Below are positions 17,155 through 25,859 of a stretch of 64,000 nt of DNA, piece by piece. The DNA comes from Herbihabitans rhizosphaerae. Lineage in GTDB: Bacteria; Actinomycetota; Actinomycetes; Mycobacteriales; Pseudonocardiaceae. The notes beneath the pieces were generated by a model that ran no database searches, was not told the DNA's origin, and was given only the letters and a program-made list of their open reading frames with translations. Location of the stretch: assembly GCF_004216555.1 (NCBI RefSeq), contig NZ_SGWQ01000013.1, positions 62,001-126,000 of the forward strand, written 5' to 3'. The translations under genes were made by a program, and so were the position numbers. The stretch's first letter is position 1. Each line of letters begins with the position of its first letter.

Positions 17155-17196
17155 ATCAGGCGACCGGTAGGTGACGGCCTTCACTCCCCTGGTCGG

Positions 17197-20157
17197 TCAG
17201 CCCGGTGGTCGCGGCGCTGTCGTGGTCGGCGGTGCCGGGGTCTGGCCGGCCGGAGGCGTGCCGTTGAGCCGCGCCTGGACCTGGTCGACCTTCAGTCCGG
17301 CCGCGTCCACGGCGGCCATCGCCTTGCCGAAGCCTTCCCAGTCGCCCTTGGTCACCTGGCGCAGCTTCTGCACGGCGGCCAGCAGCTCCGTCTTGGCCGC
17401 CTCCAACTCGGGCGAGGTCACCCCTGGCGGCGGTGGCTGCGAGGTGGGCGGCGTACCCGGAGGCGTGCCCGGTGGCGGCGTGGTCGGCGGTGTCGCGGCG
17501 GTGCCGAACACGCGGTTGAGCGCCTCATCGATGGTCGCGGCGAACCCGACGCGGCCGTTGTAGGACACCAGCACCCGCGCGAGCTGCGGGAACGACTTGT
17601 CGTTGCGCTGCTGGATGTACATCGGCTCGACGTAGAGCAGCGATCCCGAGACGGGCAGTGTCAGCAGGTTCCCGGACAGCACCATGGTGTTGGAGTTCTG
17701 GAAGAACGTCCGCTGCTGGGTGACCTCACTTGTCGAGTTGAACCGGTTCTGCACTTGGACAGGACCGTCCACCTGCAGACCGTTCGGTAGTCGGAGCACT
17801 CTGATCTTGCCGTAGTCCTCGGGTTCGGACGACACCGTCATCCAGGCCGCGAGGAACTCCCGGCGCAGCGACACGAGCGCGCTGGTGAGCTGGAACTTGG
17901 GCTCGTTCTGGCCCGGCGTCTGCGCGTACACGTAGTACGGCGGTTGCTTGGCCGCGTTGCTGCCGGCGACCGTGCCGCCTTCCTTGGTCGGGTCCGGCGG
18001 CACGTTCCAGAACTGCTCGTTGCCGAAGAACTCCTGCGGCTTGTCCACGTGGTACCGGGACAGCAGCTCACGCTGCACCTTGAACAGGTCCTCCGGGTAC
18101 CGGAAGTGCTCTCGCAGCCCCGCCGGCGCCTCGGACAGCGGCTTCACCACGCCGGGGAACACCGAGGTCCACGCCTTGAGCACCGGGTCCTGTTCGTCGA
18201 TACGGAACAGGTTCACGCTGCCGTCGTAGGCGTCGACCGTGGCCTTGACCGAGTTGCGGATGTAGCTGATCGGCCGGTCGGCCTGCCGCGCGACGCCGGA
18301 CAGCGAGTCGCTGGTGGCCGAGCCGAGCGGGGTCTCTCGGGAGTACGGGTAGTGCTCCAGCGTGGTGTAGCCGTCGACGATCCACTGGATGCGCCCGTCG
18401 ACCACGGCCGGGTACGGGTCGCCGTCGACGGTCAGCCACGGCGCCACCTTGCTGACGCGATCGCGCGGGTCGCGGTGGTACATGATCCGCGAGCCTTCGC
18501 CGACCGCGCTGTTGAACAGGATGTTCTGCTCGGTCTCGTAGGCGGCGAAGATCAGCTTGTCGAAGAACCCGTCGATCGGGATGCCGCCCTTGCCGTCGTA
18601 CTTGAACGACTTGCCGGGCAGGTCGAACTCGCGGGCCTGGTCGCCGCCGACGATCGCGTAGCTGGTGGCCAGCTCGCCGTAGTAGATCCGCGGCTGGTTC
18701 ACCGGGATGGGCATCGGCACGCCGCTGTTCTGCGCGTTGAGGTCGCTGACCGTGAACCGCGGATATCCGCCCTGCGCCTCGTTGTCCCGGTACGCGCCTT
18801 CGGTGGTGTTCGCCTGTGCGGCGACGAAACCGTTTCCGTGCGTGTACACGAGGTGCTGGTTGATCCAGGAGCGCTGGTTCTCGGCGAGGCCCGCGGTGTT
18901 GATTTCACGCGCGGCGACGATGTAATCCTGCTTCTTCCCGTTGACCGTGTACCGGTCGACGTCCAACTTGTCCGGGAATCCGTAGAAGTTCTCCTGCGCA
19001 CGCAACTGCGTGAACGTGGTCTCCAGAATGCTCGGGTCGAGCAGGCGGATGTTGTCGAGCGTGCCCGGATTGGACGCCCTGACCTCCGACGGCTGCAGCG
19101 TCGAGTTGCCCGGATATTCGTCCATGGTGACTTTGTCCGGGCCGAGGCCGTACGCCTGTTTGGTGGCGTCCATCGCGCGTTGGATGGACTTCGCCTCTTT
19201 CTCGTTGGCGTTGGGCTTGACCGAGAACTGCTCGAGCACGAGCGGCCACGCGACACCGATGAGCACGCTGGACAGCACCAGCAGCACGGTGGCGATGGCG
19301 GGCAGCTGCAGGTTGCGCAGGAATCCGCCGACGAAGAAGGCGACCGCGCAGAACACGGCGATGAACGTCAGAATCAGTTTCGCCGGGAGTACCGCGTTCA
19401 GGTCGGTATAGGTCGCACCGTTGAACAGGTCTTCTCGTCGCTCGGAGAACAGCAACTCGTAGCGCTCGAAGAAATAGTCGATCGCGTACACCAGAACGAA
19501 TACGCCGGCCGTGATGGAAAGCTGCATCCTGGCCGTGCCGGTGAGCTGGCCGCCCTTTCCGGCGAGCCTGATCCCGCCGAAGATGTAATGCGTGACCGCC
19601 GCACCGGCGAACGCCACCGCGATCGCGATGAACCCCCAGCTGATCAGCCAGGTGTAGAACGGCAGCTTGAACGCGTAGAACCCGATGTCGTTGCCGAACT
19701 CGGGGTCGGTCACCCCGAACGGCGTGGCGTTGAGCCACATCTGCACGATCTGCCAGTCGCCCTGGGCCGCGGCACCAGAGGCGACGCCGGCCAGCACCGG
19801 GATGCCGATGCCGAACAGCCGCACGCGCGCGACGATCGTGGACCGGTACCTGGCGAGCGGATCGTCGGCGCCGGCCACCGGCACGAACACCGGCCGCGTC
19901 CGGTAGGCGATGATCAAACTGATCGCGAGCAGGCCACCGACCAGTATGCCCACGCTGAAGAACAGCGCGATCCTGGTCCACAGGACGGTGGTGAACACAC
20001 CCCGGAACCCGACCTCGCCGAACCACTGCCAGTCGACATAGGCGTCCAGCAGTCGCGCCCCGACCAGGAGGACGACCGCCACCGTCGCGGCGATGATCAG
20101 CAGTATCCGGCTGCGGCGGGACAGCCTCGGCATTCCGATCGGGGGCCGAGTGGCCAC
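17197..20157 (-). CDS. UPF0182 family large membrane protein
   Basis: A 986-residue protein of the UPF0182 family, found throughout Actinobacteria (Rv3193c-like). The N-terminal third has about seven membrane segments (roughly 18-40, 60-85, 112-130, 168-195, 212-235, 260-280, 288-308). A large extracytoplasmic region follows with NQHLVYTHGNGFVAAQANT and IYYGELATSYAIVGG. The C-terminus is Pro/Thr-rich (about 885-986). GTG at 20155-20157. The biochemical role is unknown. It stands next to the PPA1309 and Lon/PDZ genes, an order conserved in the phylum. Confidence 0.93.
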   Translation of the reverse strand: MATRPPIGMPRLSRRSRILLIIAATVAVVLLVGARLLDAYVDWQWFGEVGFRGVFTTVLWTRIALFFSVGILVGGLLAISLIIAYRTRPVFVPVAGADDPLARYRSTIVARVRLFGIGIPVLAGVASGAAAQGDWQIVQMWLNATPFGVTDPEFGNDIGFYAFKLPFYTWLISWGFIAIAVAFAGAAVTHYIFGGIRLAGKGGQLTGTARMQLSITAGVFVLVYAIDYFFERYELLFSERREDLFNGATYTDLNAVLPAKLILTFIAVFCAVAFFVGGFLRNLQLPAIATVLLVLSSVLIGVAWPLVLEQFSVKPNANEKEAKSIQRAMDATKQAYGLGPDKVTMDEYPGNSTLQPSEVRASNPGTLDNIRLLDPSILETTFTQLRAQENFYGFPDKLDVDRYTVNGKKQDYIVAAREINTAGLAENQRSWINQHLVYTHGNGFVAAQANTTEGAYRDNEAQGGYPRFTVSDLNAQNSGVPMPIPVNQPRIYYGELATSYAIVGGDQAREFDLPGKSFKYDGKGGIPIDGFFDKLIFAAYETEQNILFNSAVGEGSRIMYHRDPRDRVSKVAPWLTVDGDPYPAVVDGRIQWIVDGYTTLEHYPYSRETPLGSATSDSLSGVARQADRPISYIRNSVKATVDAYDGSVNLFRIDEQDPVLKAWTSVFPGVVKPLSEAPAGLREHFRYPEDLFKVQRELLSRYHVDKPQEFFGNEQFWNVPPDPTKEGGTVAGSNAAKQPPYYVYAQTPGQNEPKFQLTSALVSLRREFLAAWMTVSSEPEDYGKIRVLRLPNGLQVDGPVQVQNRFNSTSEVTQQRTFFQNSNTMVLSGNLLTLPVSGSLLYVEPMYIQQRNDKSFPQLARVLVSYNGRVGFAATIDEALNRVFGTAATPPTTPPPGTPPGTPPTSQPPPPGVTSPELEAAKTELLAAVQKLRQVTKGDWEGFGKAMAAVDAAGLKVDQVQARLNGTPPAGQTPAPPTTTAPRPPG

Positions 20158-20300
20158 GGGGCACGCTCCTGGGTCGTACGTTGTCGTCGGCGGCTCTCAC
20201 GAGCGCCGTTCCGATATGTCCAACTCTACGGACGGGGGCCTAGGTTCCCGTATCTGCCTCCTGCGTCACCATCCGGGTCCCCGGATGCGACGATGGCCGC

Positions 20301-20837
20301 GTGCCAGACGCATCAGTGGAGCCGCCCGCCATGCTGCCGTCCGTCGTCCGCGAGGTCGAGGAGTTCGTCGGCTCCGCCGGCTGGGATCAGCCGCCGCAGT
20401 TGTTCGCCCTGGTGCCGACGGCCGACCTGCTCGCGGCACAGCCGGAGTTGGCCGGGTCGCTGTCCGACGCGCCGGTGACGCCGGTGGCCCAGGACGCGCT
20501 GCCGGACGGCGATCTCGACCTGGCGCTGGCCCGGATCATGTGGCCGGACGCGGTGCGCGGGTGCGCGCTGGCGCAGGAGATCGTGGTGCTGCCGCCCGAG
20601 GCCGAGGAGACCATCGCCGACGAGGTGGGCTCCGACGAGTCGATGCTGCGCCGGATCGCCGCCGAACACCCGCGCAGGCGCGAGGCACGGCTGGTCGCGG
20701 CGGTGCTGCGGGACGGCACGGCGGCGTGTGTGATTCGCCTGCGCGCGACCGACGGCACCGAGGTCGACCAGTTGGTGGAGCACCCGGAGCTGGCGCCGAA
20801 CCTCACCGACGCGCTGCTGCGAACCCTGCGCGACTGA
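20301..20837 (+). CDS. PPA1309 family protein
   Basis: A 178-residue cytoplasmic protein, GTG start at 20301. The recognisable family stretch runs from GSAGWDQPPQLFALVPTADL through DLDLALARIMWPDAVRGCAL to HPELAPNLTDALLRTLRD. The family is actinobacterial and of unknown function. The neighbourhood (UPF0182 diverging on one side, Lon/PDZ on the other) is typical. Confidence 0.88.
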   Translation: MPDASVEPPAMLPSVVREVEEFVGSAGWDQPPQLFALVPTADLLAAQPELAGSLSDAPVTPVAQDALPDGDLDLALARIMWPDAVRGCALAQEIVVLPPEAEETIADEVGSDESMLRRIAAEHPRRREARLVAAVLRDGTAACVIRLRATDGTEVDQLVEHPELAPNLTDALLRTLRD

Positions 20838-21208
20838 GCAGGTACCTCTCGAACGGGATCCGCCCGCGGAGATCTCCCCCGCCGTCGACGGCTTCCAGAA
20901 CGGCGGATGGCGCCTCGACGAGCGCTACGTGGAACTGCTGACCATCACCGACGAGGAGCGGGCGGGCGCGCTCTCCTGCGGCCGGCGATCGCGACCCGCC
21001 TGCGCGACCGGGGACACGAGGTCGCCGAGTTCGCGATGACGCTGGAGGAGCACGGCGTCTCGTTCACGGAAGTCTTCGTGACCGACGTGCCGCCGTGGAG
21101 CCCGGCACGTTCGACCCGGGGAGCCGGGACGCGATCACCGCCGTGACGCTCTCCGGCCCCGCGCGGCCGGACCTGGTGATCGACGGGCTGACCTTCCGCT
21201 TCGGCTAG
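20838..21208 (+). pseudogene. Frameshifted gene remnant
   Basis: Three protein-like segments lie in three successive frames: an acidic stretch with GFQNGGWRLDERYVELLTIT (about 20881-20970), then RLRDRGHEVAEFAMTLEEHG and SFTEVFVTDVPPW (about 21000-21095), then EPGTFDPGSRDAITAVTLSG to a TAG at 21206-21208. No single frame is open throughout and no good start exists. This suggests a decayed gene with at least two frameshifts; its family was not recognised. Its last base pairs overlap the convergent Lon/PDZ stop (CTAG). Confidence 0.5.
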
Positions 21209-22323
21209 CAGCCGGGGACGGGCCGGCCGGCTTTCATGTCCTCGAGCGCGGTCACGGCGCCGGCGAGCGTGTCGACCTTGATCAGCCGCAGACCGTCCGG
21301 CGCGCGGGACTTGGCCTCGGCGCAGTTGTCGGCTGGCACCAGGAAAGTGCTCGCGCCGGCCTCCTTGGCCGCCGTCATCTTGAACGGGATGCCGCCGATC
21401 GCGCCGACCTTGCCGGTCGCGTCGATCTCGCCGGTACCCGCGACCTGCTGGCCGGCGTTCTGCTCGCCTGCCTTGAGCTTGTCCACGATGGCCAGCGCGA
21501 AGATCAACCCGGCGGACGGGCCGCCGACGTCCTTGAGCTGGATCGTGGTCTTGAGCGGCACGTCGACGCGTTCCACGGCGGTCAGGCCGAGGAAGCCCTG
21601 CTTGCGATCGTTGCTCGCCTCGAGGGTCGCCTGCAGCGTCACGTCGCCCTGCCCGGGACGGGCGACCACGATCGGCACGGTGTTGCCAGGCTGCGTGTCG
21701 GTCAGTGCGGCCGCCACGTCGGCGGCGGTCCCGATCCGCTTGTCCTTCACCGTGCGCAGATGGTCGCCCGGGTGCAGCTGCGCCTTGTCCGCGGCGCCAC
21801 CGGAGACGATTTGCCCGGCGACGACCTTGACCGGCCTGTCCGGGTAGACGTAGCGCAGGGCGGCCACCTCGGCGCTGCTCTGCGAGTCCTGGAACAGCTT
21901 GACGTTCTCCTTCTGCACCTGTTCCTTGGTCTCGCCCGGCTTGATGTAGTCCTCGCGCGGCGCGAGCGCGTACCGGCCGCTGATCCACAGTCCGAGCGCG
22001 CCGAACAGCGTCATGTCGTCGGACAGCGACACGGTGGTCATGCGCAGCTGACCGGCGGTGGGCTGGCTCGGCTGGCCGTCGATCATGACCACGGGCGCGC
22101 CGTCCACGTCGCCGAGCACGTCGTAGGTCGGCCCGGGGCCGAGCGCCACGTAGGGCACCGGCACGAACCCGCCGACGAGCCCCAGCGCCACCACGATGAG
22201 CATGCTGAACACGACCGTCCACCCTCGCCGGCTCAGCCCACGCCGCTGCGGGGGCGGAGTGGGCGCGGGTGGGTCCTGCGTCTCGCTGCTCGTGGTCTCC
22301 ACGAGGGCACAGGGTACGGCCAT
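21205..22323 (-). CDS. Membrane-anchored Lon-type serine protease with PDZ domain (YlbL family)
   Basis: A protein of about 372 residues. An N-terminal membrane anchor (about 30-55) is followed by a PDZ domain (about 155-240, VAGQIVSGGAADKAQLHPGD) and a Lon proteolytic domain. The latter has the catalytic Ser in DVGGPSAGLIFAL and the Lys in ATGKVGAIGGIPFKM, the Lon Ser-Lys dyad. It probably processes membrane or secreted proteins. The first ATG at 22321-22323 is used here; a GTG at 22300-22302 (VETTSSETQ) is an alternative. It diverges from the DUF2342 gene with 51 bases between, as Rv3194c and Rv3195 do. Confidence 0.9.
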   Translation of the reverse strand: MAVPCALVETTSSETQDPPAPTPPPQRRGLSRRGWTVVFSMLIVVALGLVGGFVPVPYVALGPGPTYDVLGDVDGAPVVMIDGQPSQPTAGQLRMTTVSLSDDMTLFGALGLWISGRYALAPREDYIKPGETKEQVQKENVKLFQDSQSSAEVAALRYVYPDRPVKVVAGQIVSGGAADKAQLHPGDHLRTVKDKRIGTAADVAAALTDTQPGNTVPIVVARPGQGDVTLQATLEASNDRKQGFLGLTAVERVDVPLKTTIQLKDVGGPSAGLIFALAIVDKLKAGEQNAGQQVAGTGEIDATGKVGAIGGIPFKMTAAKEAGASTFLVPADNCAEAKSRAPDGLRLIKVDTLAGAVTALEDMKAGRPVPGC

Positions 22324-22374
22324 CGTCCCAGGTGCGATCAGCGTGTCGTACCCGTGTCCGCGTACGGTGGGGAT

Positions 22375-23763
22375 ATGACCGACTTCCCGTTCGGATTCGG
22401 CCCGCAACCGAACGACGACGAGAGCAAGAAGCGCCACGGTGACGATCCGACCGCGGGCGGTCCCGGTTCGGGCGAACCCGGCAAGAACCCGTTCGACGCG
22501 TTCAGCCAGCTCGGCCAGATGTTGAGTCAACTCGGCCAGATGCTCAGCCAGGCCGGCACGTCGGACGGTCCGGTGAACTACGACCTGGCCAAGCAGATCG
22601 CCCTGCAGCGGCTCGGCGGCGAGCAGATCGGCCTCACGCCCCCGGCCGACTCGGACAAGGCCGTGGCGGACGCGGTGCACCTGGCCGAGATGTGGCTGGA
22701 CCCGGTGACGATCCTGCCGGCCGGTGCCACCGAGACGAAGGTGTGGACCGCGCGCGACTGGGTGGACCACACGCTGCCGACCTGGCAGCGGCTGTGCGAC
22801 CCGGTGGCGCGGCGGGTGTCCGGCGCGTGGGTGGAGGCGCTGCCGTCGGAGGCGAAGGAGGCGGCCGGTCCGCTGCTGTCGATGGTCGGCCAGATGGGTG
22901 GCATGGCGTTCGGCTCGCAGCTGGGTAACGCGCTGGCGCAGCTCGCCGGCGAGGTGCTGACCTCGACCGACGTCGGGCTGCCGCTCGGCCCGCCGGCGAC
23001 GGCTGCTCTGCTTCCGGCGAACGTGGAGAAGTTCACCGAGGGCCTGGAGCGCCCGGCCAGCGAGGTGCTGGTGTTCCTGGCCGCGCGCGAGGCGGCGCAC
23101 CAGCGGCTGTTCGCGCACGTGCCGTGGCTGCGGCAGCGGCTGCTGGCCACCGTCGAGGAGTTCGCCAGCGGCATCACCGTGGACACCGCGGCGCTGGAGC
23201 AGCTCGCCGGTCAGGTGGACCCGGCCAACCCCGAGTCGATCGAGCAGGCCATGCAGTCCGGGCTGCTCGAACCGCAGACCACGCCGGAGCAGAAGGCCGC
23301 GCTGACCAGGTTGGAGACGTTGCTGGCCCTGGTCGAGGGCTGGGTCGACGTGGTGGTCGGCGACGCGATCGGCGAGCGCCTTCCCGGTGGTGACGCGCTG
23401 CGCGAGACGCTGCGCCGGCGCCGGGCCAGCGGCGGGCCGGCCGAGCAGACGTTCGCCACGCTGGTCGGCCTCGAGCTGCGGCCCCGGCGGCTGCGCGCGG
23501 CGGCCGCGCTGTGGCGGCTGGTCGGCGACGAGCACGGCATCAAGGCGCGCGACGACATCTGGGCGCACCCGGACCTGGTGCCCACGGCCGAGGACCTGGA
23601 CGACCCGATGGAGTTCTCCGAGCGGCTGGGCGCCACGCCGGAGATCGGGGACGACCCGATGGCCCAGTTGGAGAAGACCGTCCAGCAGGAGAAGGCCCAG
23701 GAGCAGGCCATGGACGAGGCCTCCGAGAACAAGCCCGACGAGCCCGAGGGCGACTCGCGCTGA
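22375..23763 (+). CDS. Zinc-dependent metalloprotease-like protein, DUF2342 family
   Basis: A 462-residue protein with the family features TARDWVDHTLPTWQRLCDPV, GGMAFGSQLGNALAQLAGEVL, FLAAREAAHQRLFAHVPWL (an HExxH-like helix in inverted context) and EGWVDVVVGDAIGERLPGGDAL. Near the N-terminus is a short internal duplication, SQLGQMLSQLGQMLSQ. The acidic Lys/Glu-rich tail is typical. GGTGGGG precedes the ATG at 22375. Protease activity is a database inference for the family. The actinobacterial gene neighbourhood is conserved. Confidence 0.88.
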   Translation: MTDFPFGFGPQPNDDESKKRHGDDPTAGGPGSGEPGKNPFDAFSQLGQMLSQLGQMLSQAGTSDGPVNYDLAKQIALQRLGGEQIGLTPPADSDKAVADAVHLAEMWLDPVTILPAGATETKVWTARDWVDHTLPTWQRLCDPVARRVSGAWVEALPSEAKEAAGPLLSMVGQMGGMAFGSQLGNALAQLAGEVLTSTDVGLPLGPPATAALLPANVEKFTEGLERPASEVLVFLAAREAAHQRLFAHVPWLRQRLLATVEEFASGITVDTAALEQLAGQVDPANPESIEQAMQSGLLEPQTTPEQKAALTRLETLLALVEGWVDVVVGDAIGERLPGGDALRETLRRRRASGGPAEQTFATLVGLELRPRRLRAAAALWRLVGDEHGIKARDDIWAHPDLVPTAEDLDDPMEFSERLGATPEIGDDPMAQLEKTVQQEKAQEQAMDEASENKPDEPEGDSR

Positions 23764-23866
23764 TCAGAGCGCGCCTGAGTACCACGCCGTAGCCGACCCG
23801 ATCCGGCCAACAAGCCCACTTACCCGACTTCACGCAGCCGGGTGTGTTGACCGCACCGAGCGGCAG

Positions 23867-24032
23867 CCACGCTGGGGTCGGCCCGAAATGGCGAGGGCGA
23901 CCGCCGCCACGCCGAAGGCGTCGAGACGACCACCCACGCCGCTCGCAGCCCACCAACCCCGGCAGTTGACCACCCACACAACCTGACCACAGGCCGTTTC
24001 GGCGAAGCCGAACGACGGCGGATTTTGCCCGA
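23867..24032. repeat. Dispersed 166-bp intergenic repeat, copy A
   Basis: It matches the segment 33696-33861 at most positions, in the same orientation. Each copy contains two small perfect hairpins: ACGCC-GAA-GGCGT (23909-23921) and TTCGGC-GAA-GCCGAA (23998-24012). It fills the gap between convergent genes, where a bidirectional terminator would be expected. Confidence 0.8.
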
Positions 24033-24042
24033 GCTAAACGAT

Positions 24043-24612
24043 TCAGTCCTCGCCGGTGATCTCGAGACCGGCCGCGGCGGACACCCCCTCCAGGTAGCCG
24101 ATCGCGCGCTCGGTCTTCGGGTACTGGCGCACCAGCTTCCAGAAGTCCGGCCCATGACCCGGCACGAGCAGGTGCGCCAGCTCGTGCACGAGCACGTAGT
24201 CGAGCACCCAGCCCGGCACGTCGCGCAGCCGTTCGCTGACCCGGATGCTGGCGTCGGACGGGGTGCACGACGCCCACCTGGTGCGCATCGCCGGAACCCA
24301 GCGCACGCTGGCCGGCGTCGTCTCGCCGTCGAAGTAGCGCCGGCCGAGCTCGTGGCAGCGGGCGAGCAGCGCGGCGTCGGACGCCCGTGCCGGAGAACGC
24401 CGCCGAGTCTCGCTGCGCTGCAGGCGCTGCTGCATCTCGGCGACCCAGTGCGCTTCTTCTTTTTTGGACATCCGCGCGGGCAACAACACCACGAGGGTGT
24501 CACCGTCCCGATACGCGGAGACCGTGCGGGTTCGCCGCTTGCTTCGGCGAACCTGGACGCGGGGTTCGGGCACGGGCTCACGGTACGGCGCCGCGCCGAC
24601 ATTTCGGGACAC
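24043..24612 (-). CDS. YgjP-like M48-type metallopeptidase
   Basis: A protein of about 189 residues with the zinc site HELAHLLVPGHGPDFWKLV (HExxH, then a second His and downstream acidic/aromatic residues). Also present are the YgjP family stretches RWVPAMRTRWASCTPSDASI and VSERLRDVPGWVLDYVLVHEL. The N-terminus is basic (VQVRRSKRRTRTVSAY). Starts: GTG 24610-24612, or GTG at 24571-24573. The family is thought to be cytoplasmic and is often linked to restriction or repair genes elsewhere; no such partner is here. Confidence 0.85.
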   Translation of the reverse strand: MSRNVGAAPYREPVPEPRVQVRRSKRRTRTVSAYRDGDTLVVLLPARMSKKEEAHWVAEMQQRLQRSETRRRSPARASDAALLARCHELGRRYFDGETTPASVRWVPAMRTRWASCTPSDASIRVSERLRDVPGWVLDYVLVHELAHLLVPGHGPDFWKLVRQYPKTERAIGYLEGVSAAAGLEITGED

Positions 24613-24730
24613 GCCATCAGTGTGATCTCGCGCGGCCAAGCGGCGGAACGCTCGGTATGAATCTGTGGATAACTCGTGCCTGTGGATAACCGTTTTGACG
24701 TCCGCGCCACGGTTGGCCGACGCTGCGCGC

Positions 24731-25774
24731 ATGGACGTCGACACGCGAACCACCCTGCCCGTCCGGCCGAGGTCGCTGCCGGGACTGCCGGTGCTGCGCC
24801 GGCGCGCCGGCGAGATCCAGGTCGGGCTCGACCCGGCGCACGCCGTGGTGATCAGCGACCTGCCCGACGGGGTGGTCACCGTGGCCGGCGCGCTGGACGG
24901 CACCCGCTCGGTGGACGAGCTGCTCGACGAGGTCGGGCCGGCCGACTCGGACACGCTGCTCGCCCTGCTCGACGAGCTGGAGGTGCGCGGCCTGCTGGTC
25001 GACGCGGCGAGTACCGCCGTGCCGGCGCGGCTGACCGGCGACGTGACCATGTCGGTGCTGCGCACCCGGGGGCGCGACCGTCCGGTGCCGCCCGCCGTGC
25101 GCCCCGACCAGGTGGTGGTGCGCGGCGACGGACCGCTGGCGGTCGCGGTGGCCGCCACGCTGGCCGGCGCCGGGATGCGGCGGGTGCACGTGGCCGCGAC
25201 CGGTGCCGTGCAACCGGAGGACGTCGGGTGCGGGTACCTCGACGCGCACATCGGGCTGCCGAGGCGGCGGGCCGCGCGGGATGTCGTGCGCGCGGTGGAT
25301 CCGTCCGTGCTCACCGGTCCCCCGCGCCGCGGCTCGGCGTCGCTGGTGGTGCTGACCGACGCGGTGGTGCCCGACCCGGAGGCGGTCGCGGAACTGGTGC
25401 GGCACGGCGTCGCGCACCTGGTCGTGCGGGTCCGCGAGGGCACCGGCGTCATCGGGCCGCTGGTGGTGCCCGGCCGGTCGAGCTGCCTGCGGTGCGCCGA
25501 TCTGGTGCGGGCCGGGCTGGATCCGTGCTGGCCCGCCGTGGCCACCCAACTGCTCGGTGCCACCCAGCCGGTCGACGTGCTGTCCGCCCAGGTCACGGCC
25601 GCACTCGCGGCGGCACAGGCGCTGCGCGCGCTGGACTGGTTCGCCGGAGCCGGGCCACGCCCGCCGACCTGGTGCGGCGCGGTGGAGATCGACCCGTTCA
25701 CCGGGGTCAGTCGTCACAGACGGTGGCCGATTCACGCCGCGTGCACCTGCGGCGCCAAGACGCGTATGACGTGA
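24731..25774 (+). CDS. ThiF-like TOMM precursor-binding-type protein (orphan)
   Basis: A 347-residue protein resembling the leader-binding/ThiF-like half of azole-forming (TOMM) cyclodehydratases. The N-terminal RiPP-recognition-like winged segment (about 20-90, RSVDELLDEVGPADSDTLLALLDELEVRGLLV) precedes a Rossmann-like core (about 120-210) without a clear GxGxxG ATP site. It then has GRSSCLRCADLVRAGLDPCWP, and ends with the Cys pair in HAACTCGAK. The Cys motifs suggest a structural zinc. No precursor peptide, YcaO or oxidase gene is in the window. It is the Rv3196-type neighbour of the ABC1 kinase. Confidence 0.75.
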   Translation: MDVDTRTTLPVRPRSLPGLPVLRRRAGEIQVGLDPAHAVVISDLPDGVVTVAGALDGTRSVDELLDEVGPADSDTLLALLDELEVRGLLVDAASTAVPARLTGDVTMSVLRTRGRDRPVPPAVRPDQVVVRGDGPLAVAVAATLAGAGMRRVHVAATGAVQPEDVGCGYLDAHIGLPRRRAARDVVRAVDPSVLTGPPRRGSASLVVLTDAVVPDPEAVAELVRHGVAHLVVRVREGTGVIGPLVVPGRSSCLRCADLVRAGLDPCWPAVATQLLGATQPVDVLSAQVTAALAAAQALRALDWFAGAGPRPPTWCGAVEIDPFTGVSRHRRWPIHAACTCGAKTRMT

Positions 25775-25859
25775 CCAGCCGAACGAGGCGCGTGCCACAT
25801 GTCGTGGAAGTGTGCCTATTTCACTACACGTGCACGCCGGGACAGGAGAGAATCATGGT

